Counted from the stretch's first letter, positions 43,401-55,700 are shown. The stretch: DNA of 64,000 bases from Dallia pectoralis (GCA_029465975.1 CM055756.1:7522355-7586354); one strand, 5' to 3'. The notes: generated from the sequence alone by a model not told the origin. Translations and numbers: made by a program.

Positions 43401-46389
43401 AATAAATGGGCTTGATGCACTTTTCTCCCAAGTTGTATTACTGTTAAATGCTAACATGTTTTTATCGATGTTGAAACATCAAATAAGTCTCGTTGTGTCT
43501 TTTTCTATTTAAAGTCAATCCTCAAGAGTTTGAGCCTTTATACAGCTAGTTCATAGTAGACTTTAATAGGATAATACTTAAAAGATGTTCGAATGTACAT
43601 CAAAAATATTAAAAGAAGACTGGTCTTTGTTTGACTGAATGCAGCAGGCAATGAGCACATATTACGGGTCCTTAAACGCAGTAACACTGATTGTAGTGAG
43701 TGGATACCTCTCTCCTCCTCAGCGGTTTTGCTGTTTGGCCTGTTTGGAGTCCCATTAGTGGGAGCAGATGTGTGTGGGTTTCGAGGCGACACCACGATGG
43801 AGCTGTGTGTACGCTGGACTCAGTTAGGAGCCTTCTACCCCTTCATGAGGAACCACAACGACAGGCCCAACGCTGTAAGTGTGTGGCTAAGGGGTGGCTG
43901 TAGGTGTCTCATGTCAGCCGTGTTTCGACGGGTTATCCACGGTTAATTCAGTAGGATAGCAGTTCACCTGGACGTTTGCTCACATTTTGTCATATTTATT
44001 TCTGTGGTGAGAATTTGGGGCAACTTTTTGTTTTTGAAAGAAAATGTTTGTCCATTTAAATGACATTAAGGCTATACCATGTGAGAAATTGCCAAGTAAT
44101 CTCTTCGATTTTGGTTGGACAATTTTTTTTTGGTTGGACTGGATTGATTTCTTCTTTAATCAGTACAAAATTTTTCAGCGCTGCTAACATAATCTCAAAC
44201 GTTGTTTTTTTCGTCATCAATTTGCCTTTTAAAAAGGATAAACTAAGCATCGATTAGCAAAGATAAGGTGACACAGTCAGTCTATTAGTCATATGTATTG
44301 TGTGTGTGTGTGTGTGTGTGTGCGCGTGTGCGTGCGCGTGTAGCCCCAGGAGCCCTACGTGTTTGGTGAGGTGGCCCAGGCAGCCATGCGGAGCGCGGTG
44401 ATGTTACGCTATTCTCTCCTGCCGTTCCTCTACACACTCTTCCACCACGCACACACTTCCGGAAGCACCGTGGCCAGGCCTCTCTTCCTTCAGTACGCTT
44501 CGTCTTCTTCTCCTGTCTTCCAATGTGAACCATTTAAACAGCGCCAGGGTGTGCTGATCCTGTTCTCTGTCCATCTGTCACAGGTTCCCTCTGGACCCTT
44601 CCTGCCAGACTATCGACAGACAGTTTCTCTGGGGGAGCGGTCTGCTCATCAGTCCTGTGTTAGAGCAGGGGGATGTGGATCTGGTCGCGTACTTCCCTGC
44701 AGGGATTTGGTACAATCTGCACAGTGTAAACAGCGACTCTAATCAATACACGTGGTTTGGGACGGGTTTTCCTGACCGATGCCAACCGATGTGTGTGTGT
44801 GTGGCGGTTCTGTTTCTAAGTGTTACAACTGCAAAAAGAATGTGTACATTTATTGGCATTTTCGAATTCAACGTCTTTACGTTGTGGTTCGTTAACGGCC
44901 TACATATTATTATCCTTATGTTCCGGCCTCGGCACAAGTTTTGACCAGAGACGGTATGTCTTTATTAAAATTGAGCCTGTATTTTTAGCAGAAGCGGTGA
45001 TGTCTCTTTAGTGTATCAGTCCAGCTTCATTTACAGCAGAATGTATAGATACAGACTATAATCAGCGGATGCCTTTTCTGGGTTTTCCTGGGCTCACTTC
45101 TACTTAGATCTTGTTTTACTTCAGTACTTTTAACGGCATTCTGATAGTATTGTGTATTGTGTTAATGTATTTGTTCACCCATGCACTAGGGTGAGCCCTT
45201 CTACAGTGACGGTCAGTACCGGCTCCTTCAGGCCCCTCTGGGCACAATCAGTGTCCATTTGAGAGAAGGACACATCATCCCACAGCAGGTGTGTCTGTTT
45301 AACACCCCCAGACTGTGGTGATTATGTACTGATAGAAGAGTAGGTACATGCTGTTCCATATCATATGAAGTCATTCATATAGAACAAGAGGCCCAGAATT
45401 ATATTGTGAAACTGTAATAAAACTTTCATGACAAATTGTGATGAAACAGCTTGTTGCCTGTCAAAATCCATTGGCAGGATTTATAGTTTTTACTCACCCC
45501 CCCTCTGAAATCTGTGTTTCAGGAGCCAGCCCTGACAACATCAGCCTCTCGCAGTAACGCTTTCCTCCTGACAGTGGCGCTGTCTGCTGGAGGCTGGGCA
45601 TGGGGTGACCTTTTCTGGGATGACGGCGACAGCATGGACACCTTCCAGAGGGCAGACTACTCTTATGTCGTCTTCGTTGGTGAAGAGGTAGGGTGATACA
45701 GGCATCGTAACCCTGGAAGTTCTGTCCACTAATTACATACTTTTAATGTATCGGTGCAGGGAAAATGGCAAGAGGAGAGAGAACACAGAATAATCAACTG
45801 GGTTTATTATTGTTACAGTTTCACTGCCATTTGATGAACTATAGGCATTTCTTTCGATGGCCAGCTTGATTTTTGAGCTTGGGGATCAGTAAAGTTATTT
45901 TGATTTCTTCTAGTCCCAGGTGGTGAGTGACCCCCAGCACCAGAATGGGGCCCTGGATAGGCTTGTGCTGGGAGGGCTGCGTGTGTTTGGAGTGCCCTTT
46001 GAACCCAGTTATGTGTGGGCCAATGGGGACAAAGCGAGGGATTTCACCTATCAGGCAGACACTAAGGTACACCGATATAGATATTATATTTGTTATATAT
46101 ATAGATAAAAATGTGTTAACAAGTAAAAAAATACATTTTATTTCTTATATATTCATTACATATTTACAACATCAATAACAATTTTGGGAAACCAAAATGT
46201 TCCTGAATTTATACTTCATTTTGTTGAAATTGGAAATTGTGCCAGGGTAGGAATATATCTGGTGGTTCAACTGTGTTGTCATGTAGATTTTCCTTTACTG
46301 TATGTCTATCTGTTTTACTACAGGTTCTGACAGTGAATAGTCTGGATCTCCCCATGTCAAAGGTGTTCCAAGTCCTGTGGACTTTATAA
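34464..46389 (+). CDS. gaa: gaa (lysosomal acid alpha-glucosidase)
   Basis: 19 coding exons, all in phase: 34464-35072, 35245-35396, 38164-38329, 38418-38514, 38664-38783, 38948-39066, 39176-39307, 39499-39609, 39940-40053, 40212-40296, 40452-40569, 40802-40935, 43723-43874, 44344-44492, 44584-44725, 45190-45288, 45523-45687, 45914-46066, 46324-46389; 960 residues, human 952. Order: N-terminal hydrophobic signal, six-Cys trefoil domain, then the GH31 domain. The nucleophile motif WIDMNEP spans exons 9-10; the acid/base Asp is in WTGDV (exon 12); FMRNHN is in exon 13. Known role: hydrolyses alpha-1,4 and alpha-1,6 bonds of glycogen in lysosomes. Oddity: WTGDVGSDW where human has WTGDVWSSW. A non-coding first exon probably ends at 34102 (donor GTAAGT) and joins an acceptor at 34441-34442. 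Intron 2 holds an antisense gene and intron 12 a transposon. Confidence 0.97.
35971..37277 (-). CDS. uncharacterised secreted/mucin-like repeat protein nested in gaa intron 2
   Basis: Two exons on the minus strand, 37277-36270 and 36117-35971, joined in phase by GTACAT and an AG acceptor, give 384 residues; AATAAA follows at 35914-35909. I do not recognise the family. The N-terminus MYLYTLGIHLMVCLLATF looks like a signal peptide. About eight 18-residue repeats follow, each close to TTNETTGRITYTSPEISS with an N-E-T sequon, so the region is probably heavily glycosylated. A non-repetitive C-terminal part includes LLWKTMVEVANYVKENWEE, a hydrophobic patch TAGLVVLAFCGWVYIDPI that may be a membrane or buried segment, and a basic end KKKARLFRRYLKGID. 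Signal peptide, in-phase intron and poly(A) signal argue for a real gene. The repeat number is probably polymorphic. Confidence 0.72.
36617..37075 (-). repeat. 54-bp coding minisatellite, 8 full copies
   Basis: Unit starts recur every 54 bp (36617, 36671, 36725, 36779, 36833, 36887, 36941, 36995) with a partial ninth. Copies differ by few bases (GGTGCTGGAG/GGTTCTGGAG, GGGCGTG/GGGCTTG). On the minus strand the unit encodes 18 residues with one N-glycosylation sequon. Plus-strand open frames across it are shadows. Confidence 0.95.
41667..43301 (-). mobile_element. Tc1-like transposon, 1635 bp, with IR/DR ends, in gaa intron 12
   Basis: The ends CAGTCCCTGACAAAAGTCTT (left) and its inverted copy ending GTCAGGGACTG (right) are followed by TA on each side (41665-41666 and 43302-43303). 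A second, degenerate copy of the end motif lies inside each terminus (about 41871-41890 and 43078-43099), the IR/DR arrangement of Sleeping Beauty-type elements. The sequence between encodes a Tc1-type transposase on the minus strand. Confidence 0.95.
41932..42963 (-). pseudogene. frameshifted Tc1-like transposase
   Basis: Starting at 42963, the minus strand begins with a paired helix-turn-helix DNA-binding region, then moves through three reading frames (about 42963-42610, 42766-42557, 42671-42330, 42474-41932). Pieces typical of the DDE domain survive in different frames: KKVDFSDES, QDVAPSHTS and SPDINIIEHMWG. The shifts mean no full-length enzyme is made from this copy, although its ends look intact enough to be moved by another one. 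Confidence 0.9.
44299..44343 (+). repeat. TG/CG repeat forming the gaa exon 14 acceptor
   Basis: A (TG)n tract followed by GCGCGTGTGCGTGCGCGTGTAG runs directly into exon 14 (starts 44344), so there is almost no conventional pyrimidine tract. The frame across this junction is required for a full GAA protein, so the site must be used. Confidence 0.85.
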
Positions 46390-46751
46390 CCCAGTGGACC
46401 TTATTACCTTTAGGACTGAGTGAACCTCTTTATACTTATTTGGACTGGGGCACCCTGTACACTGGCTCTTATGTTCAGCTTTCAGAAGTTGACCCTGCAA
46501 GACTCTGTTTCACCTGGTTGCAGGCTGATTTGAGATTGTAATGAAGTGCTGATGTGTATTTGAGAATGAGGGACATTTGAGAACTTGTCCATATCACAGC
46601 TGTTTGCTGCGGCTGTGTTTGTCATACATTCAGTGAAAGTTTGTTTTTAATGGCTCAAACTAGGTGTCAATTTTTACAAAAAACACGTTTCACGTTGTAA
46701 CCAAATATAGAAGTATCATAAAACATGACAAGGGATGAATGGAAGTAATTA

Positions 46752-46757
46752 AATAAA
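46752..46757 (+). terminator. possible gaa polyadenylation signal
   Basis: AATAAA is 363 bases after the gaa stop codon. The next kilobase (46760-47600) is AT-rich; I see no gene in it. Confidence 0.45.
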
Positions 46758-47608
46758 AGAACTGACAAAACAAATACTGAAATGAAAAACATTCTACATA
46801 TTTGTTCTGAGAAGTGACAAAGGCTCCATGCCGCACTCTCACCTAGTGCTTTACCTAGGTTAATTCCTACTATTCTATTGAATTGTATTGTATCAACTGT
46901 TTTATATCCTCATGTGCTCCTCTCTGTCTAAGGCTTTCAAAGAGGCTCCACAACATGCGGCAGCAATGCTTTCATCCTAGTCTACTCTGGTGCCCCCAAC
47001 CCATAAGGACTGTCTGGTCTCTGGCAGTATTTGGAAATGTAGATTTTTCAACAATAACTTGTTTATCTCAGACGATGCTGCCCTTTAGAGCTCCTGGACC
47101 TTTTTTTCTGTTCGTTTACGATGCTCCAAAAAAGGTGTACTCATAGAAACTAAGTGTTTTAGGTGAGGACTTGCGAAGCTGCAAGTTTATTCATGTCCTG
47201 CAAATTTGGATGTGTAGATATTATACAATATGTTATACCTCCCTAACAACTGACACAACATCTGTGAGACAGGAGCCATGTTTTTTTTTTTACAATCATT
47301 ATATTAGTCATAGCTGTCCATCTTTTTTTACTTTAGATGAGTTTCACATCATGACGCTCTGACCATCACTAGTGGTCCTGATGATGCGCTTTGGTGAGTT
47401 CGGCATCAGCCAATGGCATTGGAGCTTTTGGCATTGACCTCTAAAACGTCACACTACATATTCAAAGAGTTCACTAAAAATATCTCAATTGTTGTGTATC
47501 AGAGGAACCATCAGTCTTCCGGATAAGACATGCTCTCTACTGTCAAACATTCATTTTATAATATTATTTTTATATTATTATTTGTATAATAATACAGCGG
47601 TCGGTTTA

Positions 47609-47830
47609 TAGCGGCGCGTCCACACAGTGACACAGACTCAATTTTCCTCTGACATACCGGAAGCAGTGGACTTGCAGGGGGGTTGGGTTTGAGAGAGACA
47701 CCAGCAGCAGCAGAAGCTGGGTCGGTTTGCGGTAGTGAGGAACCGGACGGAGGCGAACTACATGGATCAGAACCGCTATCAACACGACATGGATGAGGGG
47801 CACAGACAGTAGTGCGAGGAGGGACAGAGG
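47609..47830 (+). other. tbc1d16: possible non-coding first exon of tbc1d16
   Basis: A GC-richer block with CAG-rich sequence ends in AGAGG followed by GTGAGG, a good donor. The tbc1d16 start-codon exon is preceded by an acceptor at 52663-52664, so an upstream untranslated exon must exist; this is the best candidate seen. It is inferred from composition and splice signals only. Confidence 0.35.
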
Positions 47831-50180
47831 GTGAGGGTGACCCATGGATGCATATTGCTTTTGTGTTTTTTTAATGCATTGGTTTATTAATTCCCTGCCC
47901 GCACAGGTGTAACGGGATCAAATGTCTCTATTATAACCATGCCAGGTGATGTATTTCTTAGATCTATTTGCATGCGACCCGTTTGTCCCCAACCTGGCCG
48001 GGATGTGCGCTCAATGACCGGTAGGGAGGTGTTAGAAGACGGGCTGCCATGCCATATGTCACCCTGAAATATGCATTCGGGATGATGGGTTTCTATTGAT
48101 GACATTCCTGCCTTGACCGACCGATTACAATATAGGAGGGGGGCAGTAATACATGGCCTGTGAAATGTAAGGCAGACATGCCCCCCTGTGTGCATCACCT
48201 CCTGTCATGATGCCTGTCTGTCATTGATAATGTATGGATCACTGATGCTGCCTTAAAGATGCTCTCATGTTGCATGATGTGGTAAATAGTTAAAGCTATG
48301 CATGGACCATGTAGAGAGGCTTTTGAAGGGGTTTTGCATTGACCTGTTATATAGTGGATATGAACGGTGGAGGAACCAACCAGGCTGTAATTCTAAGCCA
48401 GGGGGGCAGAAACTCTTCGGGACACTCATCACATGACAATGATCAACCATTACTGACATACATCCAGGACATGATCCTTGGGTCCTATTATGGACTTGCT
48501 TGTGGATCAGTTGTCCCAGAAAATCAACTGCTCTTAAACTTTGTTCGATTTGTTGTTGTTGTTGTTGAAAGAACTACATTGAGCAATTGTCCTCAACAAA
48601 GTAAAAATAGTAATGGAGGTAAATAGACCGTGCTACTTTTTATGGTTCTCTGAAAAGTTCCCTCCATTGTCACCGAGATGTGTTTTAGTGGGTGGCTTAA
48701 GGCAGTAGCACCATAGAGGTTGGTCGTGCTGTCCTAGTCACATGCGGAATATGGAATCGTATACCGCTGACCTCCTTTGACTCTTGCCGTCATCATATCG
48801 ACCAGAATAACCTCTGCCTTAGTGTTTTTTCTGAATAGCGGGGTGGCCAGTAACATAAACTGGCTTTGGTATGTAGCTTTAATCGGTCGTATGACTGGCA
48901 GATTGAAAAATGTTGACAGTGGATACGTGTTTTGGGTACTGAGTCAATCCTGGTTTACAGTTGATTCACACTGCCAGTCATTTTGGGGAGCACTGTTTGT
49001 TTAGGCAAGCAATTGCCTTTGGCCACCAAGCATACAAATGCAGACATTTAGCATCTCTTTAATAATTAATATATCTGTGGATCAAATAAATATGAGGGAA
49101 TGGATTTCAGTTATTGAGCTGGCTCAGTGTGTGTATTTTTTAGGCCAAACAAATGTATCTTTGACATTTTCTTGAGGTTGACTAAACACCATTGTAGCAG
49201 GTCCCGTTGACTGTAGTTGGGTCATTCCACTCCTTTATCATTTCACGCGCATGTTGTAGTTTTTACGTTACCCCAAATTCACGTATATAATCGCTAACAA
49301 AAGTGTTTTCACCTTGTATTGACTCAATTGGATCATGACTTATTTATACAAAGTGGATGTGTGTTTTTATTATTTTATTATTTTCCGCATGAAATAATTT
49401 TTTTATTACACTTAGATATTTTATACTTTGTGGAAGAGACTGTTGAACAGATTAGTATATAAAGTCGTAGAGCGGTGATCGTGTGGAGAACCCACTGCAC
49501 TAATGCTCATTTGCAAACAGACTCAATGGATTGTTGTGTGCTATAAGCAGTAAACATGCAAATGTTTCTGTGGTTAGCTTAAGGCAGTAGCACCAGAGCA
49601 GGTTTAGTGTGGTTACTATTGTGTGGAACGGCCGTGTGCTTTAACAAGTAAAAAGGCGACAAAATAACGTTTTGCATAAATGCGGTGAACACCAAAAAAT
49701 ATTTTGACAGTGACAATTATTTTCAAATGAACTTCCTTGCAACAATGGGAATCTACTTGGTCCCAGATCCGTGTGTGCTGTCTAAATATTATGATATTTT
49801 TCACACAAATGGCCTGTGTGAGAGTAAAAAAATAAATCTGTCTAGGCTTCATTACAGAGTCTCTGGTTTTGCCTGGATTTCAGGGGAGACGACTTTCTGG
49901 AGTCCTGATAAGGGAGAAGGGCGAAGGTTCCCATAGATCTGATCTTGGGTTAGTTTAGCATTTCCCCCACTAAGTGTGAGGTGGTACTAACGTTGGACAG
50001 GAGGCAATCAGAAGAGGTAAACATGGTGTTCTCCTGTAGCACTGTACTTTTGTTCTGGGCGTATGGCTAGACGAAACATGTGCCAATTCGGACCCAGACA
50101 ATCACTCAGAGTTTTAAGGAAAAGGAAATAACGCTCAACACATCCAGAAGAAGCTGGGATCTGGCAATGTGTTTTGAGAT
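47831..50180 (+). other. intergenic or first-intron DNA
   Basis: No gene is supported. An 18-base segment CTTAAGGCAGTAGCACCA occurs twice (about 48695 and 49578), suggesting fragments of one dispersed repeat. The rest is AT-rich unique sequence. Confidence 0.4.
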
Positions 50181-51458
50181 CAGTTTGTCCACACAGTTTG
50201 TCTACACAGTTTGTCCACACAGTTTGTCCACACAGTTTGTCTACACAGTTTGTCCACACAGTTTGTCCACACAGTTTGTCCACACAGTTTGTCCACACAG
50301 TTTGTCCACACAGTTTGTCCACACAGTTTGTCCACACAGTTTGTCCACACAGTTTGTCCACACAGTTTGTCCACACAGTTTGTCCACACAGTTTGTCTAC
50401 ACAGTTTGTCCACACAGTTTGTCCACACAGTTTGTCCACACAGTTTGTCCACACCGTTTGTCCTTACCGTTTGTCCACACCGTTTGTCCACACAGTTTGT
50501 CCACACAGTTTGTCCACACAGTTTGTCCACACAGTTAGTCCACACAGTTTGTCCACACAGTTTGTCCACACAGTTTGTCCACACAGTTTGTCCACACAGT
50601 TTGTCCACACAGTTTGTCCACACAGTTTGTCCACACAGTTTGTCCACACAGTTTGTCCACACAGTTTGTCCACACAGTTTGTCCACACAGTTTGTCCACA
50701 CAGTTTGTCCACACAGTTTGTCCACACAGTTTGTCCACACAGTTTGTCCACACAGTTTGTCCACACAGTTTGTCCACACAGTTTGTCCACACAGTTTGTC
50801 CACACAGTTTGTCCACACAGTTTGTCCACACAGTTTGTCCACACAGTTTGTCCACACAGTTTGTCCACACAGTTTGTCCACACAGTTTGTCTACACAGTT
50901 TGTCCTTACCGTTTGTCCACACAGTTTGTCTACACAGTTTGTCCACACCGTTTGTCCTTACCGTTTGTCCTTACCGTTTGTCCACACAGTTTGTCCACAC
51001 AGTTTGTCCACACAGTTTGTCCACACAGTTTGTCCACACAGTTTGTCCACACAGTTTGTCCACACCGTTTGTCCACACCGTTTGTCCACACCGTTTGTCC
51101 ACACAGTTTGTCCACACAGTTTGTCCACACAGTTTGTCCACACAGTTTGTCCACACAGTTTGTCCACACAGTTTGTCCACACAGTTTGTCCACACAGTTT
51201 GTCCACACAGTTTGTCCACACCGTTTGTCCACACAGTTTGTCTACACAGTTTGTCCACACCGTTTGTCCTTACCGTTTGTCCACACAGTTTGTCTACACA
51301 GTTTGTCCACACAGTTTGTCTACACAGTTTGTCCTTACCGTTTGTCCACACAGTTTGTCTACACAGTTTGTCCTTACCGTTTGTCCACACAGTTTGTCTA
51401 CACAGTTTGTCCACACCGTTTGTCCTTACCGTTTGTCCATACCTTTTGTCCCTACCGT
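50181..51458 (+). repeat. 13-bp satellite-like array, about 98 copies
   Basis: The unit is GTTTGTCCACACA with variants GTTTGTCTACACA, GTTTGTCCTTACC and GTTTGTCCACACC. The first 700 bases are the most homogeneous, while the right third mixes variants in short blocks. Because 13 is not a multiple of three, all frames stay open with a 39-bp period, giving spurious frames of up to 445 codons on the plus strand and 233 on the minus. Confidence 0.98.
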
Positions 51459-52664
51459 GTGGCAATAGCAACATCCATAGGTTTTCACAGAGAAACTTCA
51501 ACATTGAGTGACACTGATGCCAGTTAGGGTTGACCATCATAGCCGTAGGAGAAATGTTATCTGGGGCAAAAACATGGAAAGAGAACTGTTACAGATGTCA
51601 TGATGTCACCCCATGATGCCACTCTGGAAGCTCTGAATCTGGCTCATGAGAACTGTAGTAGTGCCCACGACACGTTCTGCCTTCAATGGGCCAATTCAGC
51701 TGCATGATTTTCAAGCATAAAAATGTCCCACCACACAAAACAGTAATCGGTTTAGAAGGCAAAATAAGAGCGACATGCAATTGTATGCCAATAAACCAGA
51801 GCAGTGCTTTCCCAAATGACCCGAAGCACACATGGACCTTATTTTCTGCGGTATTGTGTTTGCTGGCGACATGTTCGACGCCAGGTGAGCTTACATTTAG
51901 ACAAGTCGAGATCAACTCGTAAGAACAGCGTGTTTCTTTGATGACCGGGGCAACTTCAATAGGCGATCATGTGACGAGTGTGCCTTTAAACTGGGCAGCT
52001 TGTGTGACTTGAGTTTCGCCTCGCAGGGATGTTGACGTATGCTGAGTGCTGATAATGGGACAGGCTTTCACACAGAATGAATGGCAGAGGGCTCTGTCTG
52101 CCTGAGGTAGATCTGTCCAGGGGATTTGAAAATGATTCTGCTTCACGTTCTGCCTTTAACTATTGTGATAAGGTCCGCTCGTTACTAGCTTTAATGGTGG
52201 CCGTTAACAGACACAACTTTTAAATGTTGGTGAAGTTTTTAATGCTTTTAAAATGTATCGTTTATAAACAAAAAAAATTGACTCAATTAGCTTCCCGCTA
52301 ATTCTGTTAGATAATGACGCAGTGTTCTTGAGAGGAAGGAATAGGATTGTTCCTCAACTTGTAACTTACTCTTTGAGATCAGGGTTGGTGACTTTACCTG
52401 CCCTGCAGCCGTGCTAGACGATTTGGTGCCGTTGGTTTGTGTGTGTGCGTGTTTATATGGGCATGTTTGTTCAAGGTGGAACACATTTGCTCTCTCAGAT
52501 GCACAGTAACAGTTAATTCTGTGAGTCAGGGTAGTTGACGTGGCACAGAGAAACACTAACCAAGAATCGAAGTGGCAAAATAGTTTGGTTTGCCATGTGG
52601 GTTTGTTTGAGGACTATCTGAAGTCCTCTTGGGTTTTTACAATACTCTCTCTGCCTCCTTCCAG
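51459..52664 (+). other. non-coding DNA upstream of tbc1d16 coding exon 1
   Basis: About 1.2 kb of mostly unique sequence between the 13-bp array and the tbc1d16 acceptor. A short TG run lies near 52438-52450. No gene is supported. Confidence 0.4.
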
Positions 52665-52667
52665 AGG

Positions 52668-52751
52668 ATGGGCGCAGAATCCTGCTGTTGGAGAAGATGT
52701 CTCTTGGCCGGCTCCTGCGACGCGCCTCCTCCAAGGCCTCTGACCTCTTGA
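52668..52751 (+). other. upstream ORF overlapping the tbc1d16 start
   Basis: An ATG in good context (GAGGATGG) lies 4 bases into the exon, 29 bases before the main start and in another frame. It reads 27 codons and stops at 52749-52751, inside the main coding region. If the mRNA starts upstream as modelled, it would compete with the main start. Confidence 0.45.
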
Positions 52752-55700
52752 CCTTTAACCCGGGGTCTGCAGGGTCACAGAGTGGAATGGATGGAGAGAT
52801 AATTTTCTCCAAGAACAATGTGTGTGTGCACCCTGCTGAGCCACTGCCGGGTCTGCCGGAACACCACCCAGGTAGAGTACAGTGTGCCGGATCTGGTGGA
52901 TCTCCACCCAGGTAGAGTACAGTGTGCCGGATCTGGTGGATCTCCACCCAGGTAGAGTACAGTGTGCCGGATCTGGTGGATCTCCACCCAGGTAGAGTAC
53001 AGTGTGCCGGATCTGGTGGATCTCCACCCAGGTAGAGTACAGTGTGCCGGATCTCCACCCAGGTAGAGTACAGTGTGCCGGATCTGGTGGATCTCCACCC
53101 AGGTAGAGTACAGTGTACCGGGTCTGTGCCATGTTCTGACCAATTAAAATAGGTCAGATCGGCTTGCGGGTTGTAGTTATATATAAAGTCTGAGGTGGGA
53201 AATGCTACTGAAGTTAGGTGCTTGTTTCATTGGTTTGGCGTGCTTGGTAATCAAACATTCAATCTCCATGTGCAACATTTTTGCTGCTCCTTTAATTAAT
53301 TTGACACCGTGAACGGGATTGTTAGGGCCAGGTTTTGAATTACCTTGGTAAACAATCAGGCCTGGTTTGGTCCTGCCCAATAGGAATCTGACTAACTCTG
53401 GCCATGACATGGAAGTTGTAAACAAACGGGTTCCAATGCATCGTGACAGTTTAGTCATGAAAGCATTCAGCATGTGCCTTAGAACAACATCCATGAATCC
53501 TCAAGGCTCTTCTGACGTTCTTATGACTCCATTAACAGAAAGACACTAGAAAATAATGTTATTCATAGCAGAGAAAGAAACCGGCGCTCAATAAGAAGAA
53601 CATGAACGCTTTTCTCTCGAGTTTGCCTAGAATTGATCCTGGAACAATGTTCTAGTCGAACTTTGTTGACATCAGGGTACCTTTTTGTGTTTTTTGGAAA
53701 ATCAAGTGATTGCGATGCTAAAAGAGAAGTGGAATTTAGTGTGCACTGTAGCACAAAAGCATAGCCAAATTCAGACCGAAACCCCTGGTGTCCTCCTCAG
53801 TCATCAACGGCCAGGTTAGCCGCAGACAACAGCAATGACTCACAAATGACAATCCACCGTACACAGATGACTTGTGCAGCAGAAATACAAAGGTTAAATT
53901 GCAAGATGCAAACCTGTGATCAACTTCACAAACAGAAAGGCCAGATTAGAATTCGATTAGATTGGAAGGCAAACGTGTGGGGAAAAGGCAACTAGTGGCA
54001 GTCTACCTTTGTCTTATCTCATATTCCTGGTGTATACTGCATAATAGCCATTATACTTTACTCTCCCATTACTGATGGAGGGGACAGTATTACTAAACAA
54101 CATACCTGTTGGCACTCTCTCGGTTTCATTGTCCCTCTTGTTTCTGCACCTCTGGGCTCATGTATGACCTCATTTCTTTGTTTGTTCATAAGCCAAGGTT
54201 TCACTATCTAAGATAACCCTTTTCCCTTTTAGGCTATTTACTGGTGTCTAACACCACATTTGCATCCTATTTAAGAAGCGTCGTACCACACTAGTTTTAT
54301 CTCCGGTATTTATTTATTGAATTTTACTCTCTACCTTCCCTGAGTTCACATGGGTTCGCTTCCGGACACATTCTCCTCCTGGCTGGTCTAAACCTAATGT
54401 CTTGCTCAATGTTGACTGTAGTGAAATGAGCAGTGATCTATGATTGGTCCGGTCCTATGTATGAGCAGAATCAGGAAACAGTTTTTATTTTATTTAACTG
54501 AAGACATCTCACATCGGCACTAGAGCAGTGGTCCTATAGCCGTCAGGAACAGTTGTTTGAGATAGAGCCATGCAAAGAACCTGTCAGTGTATACGCCTTC
54601 CTGTAACGGAAACCAGCCAAAGCGCTGGACGCGAATGTGCTGTGCCTCCCTGCATAGCTCTGGTCCAGCAAGAATCTCTGGTTACACGGTGTAAATAGAA
54701 AAGAGTGTTTACCTATTATTTGAATGAAGCACAGTCGTTTCAGTTGAAATACAGCATGTTTTGTTTTTACATAATGTCACTTTATTGCCACTCCTGTCAG
54801 GATGGTTTTAAGTTAGTCAGCCATCGTGGATGGCTTTTATGGAACTATAGTCTCTTATGTTAGTTCTGCCTTAATGAGGGCAAAGATAGAAATGCAGTCT
54901 TCTGTGATCTGTCATCGTGTTAAGTTAGTACATCATTACATTATCCGACAGATGATCTACCAATGGAGAAAAGTTGGGATTTCTGGCAATCTCCTGGCAA
55001 CGATAGTCTGTAAACAATTGGAGAAATTACTTGTATCATGCAAATTAGATGTCATAACCAACTTTGCCAGAACTGTATGTTTGTTAACATTAAATCTGTG
55101 GAGTGGTTGAAAAATGAAGTGCACAAGTGCATGTCAACCTCCAACTTCATCTGTGTATAAAATGTGCCCTTGCTGCTTGCCATAGTTACTACCTGAGGTA
55201 AATCGTATCAAAACAACCCTAGTTCCTAGCTGTAACTAGCAAAACAACAGTTCCAAGCGCCATGTTTGGCGAAAATAAAACACAACCTTTGAGCGAAAGA
55301 ACCTCATACCAGCTTCTAAAGCATAAAGGCAGTGGCATTTTGCTGCCTCAGGGCCTGGCCAGCCTGTCGTCATTGAGACAGCCTTGAATTCGATATTGTA
55401 TCAAAGAATTCTTGATGAGAATGTGAGCCATGTTTTCAAAAAGCAGAAAGTGAACCAAATATGACCCGATCAAATAATCCGATTCTGAACCTGGATCTTG
55501 CAGTAGGACAATGAACCCAAAAAAACAACAAGCAGCACCACAAAAGACTCGCTCCAAAGGAAATGAAGAATTTGAAACAACTCAGCGTGTCAGATGAACG
55601 TTTAAACGGGGAAAGAAGGAAACCGTTTCTTATTCATCCGGCCTGAACTACATATTGTGTCAAACAGTGATACATTCACATTAGTTCAACACAGAGTCTG

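Noticed and set aside
50181..51458. CRISPR-like array
   Set aside because: Repeats are head to tail with no unique spacers, and the genome is vertebrate; the same holds for the other arrays.
50174..51527. Reading frames of 445 and 438 codons (plus) and up to 233 codons (minus)
   Set aside because: They lie in a 13-bp tandem repeat that leaves every frame open; there is no start context, domain or codon bias.
46390..52664. CCDC40 between gaa and tbc1d16, as in human
   Set aside because: No recognisable coiled-coil coding exon was seen on either strand in this gap.
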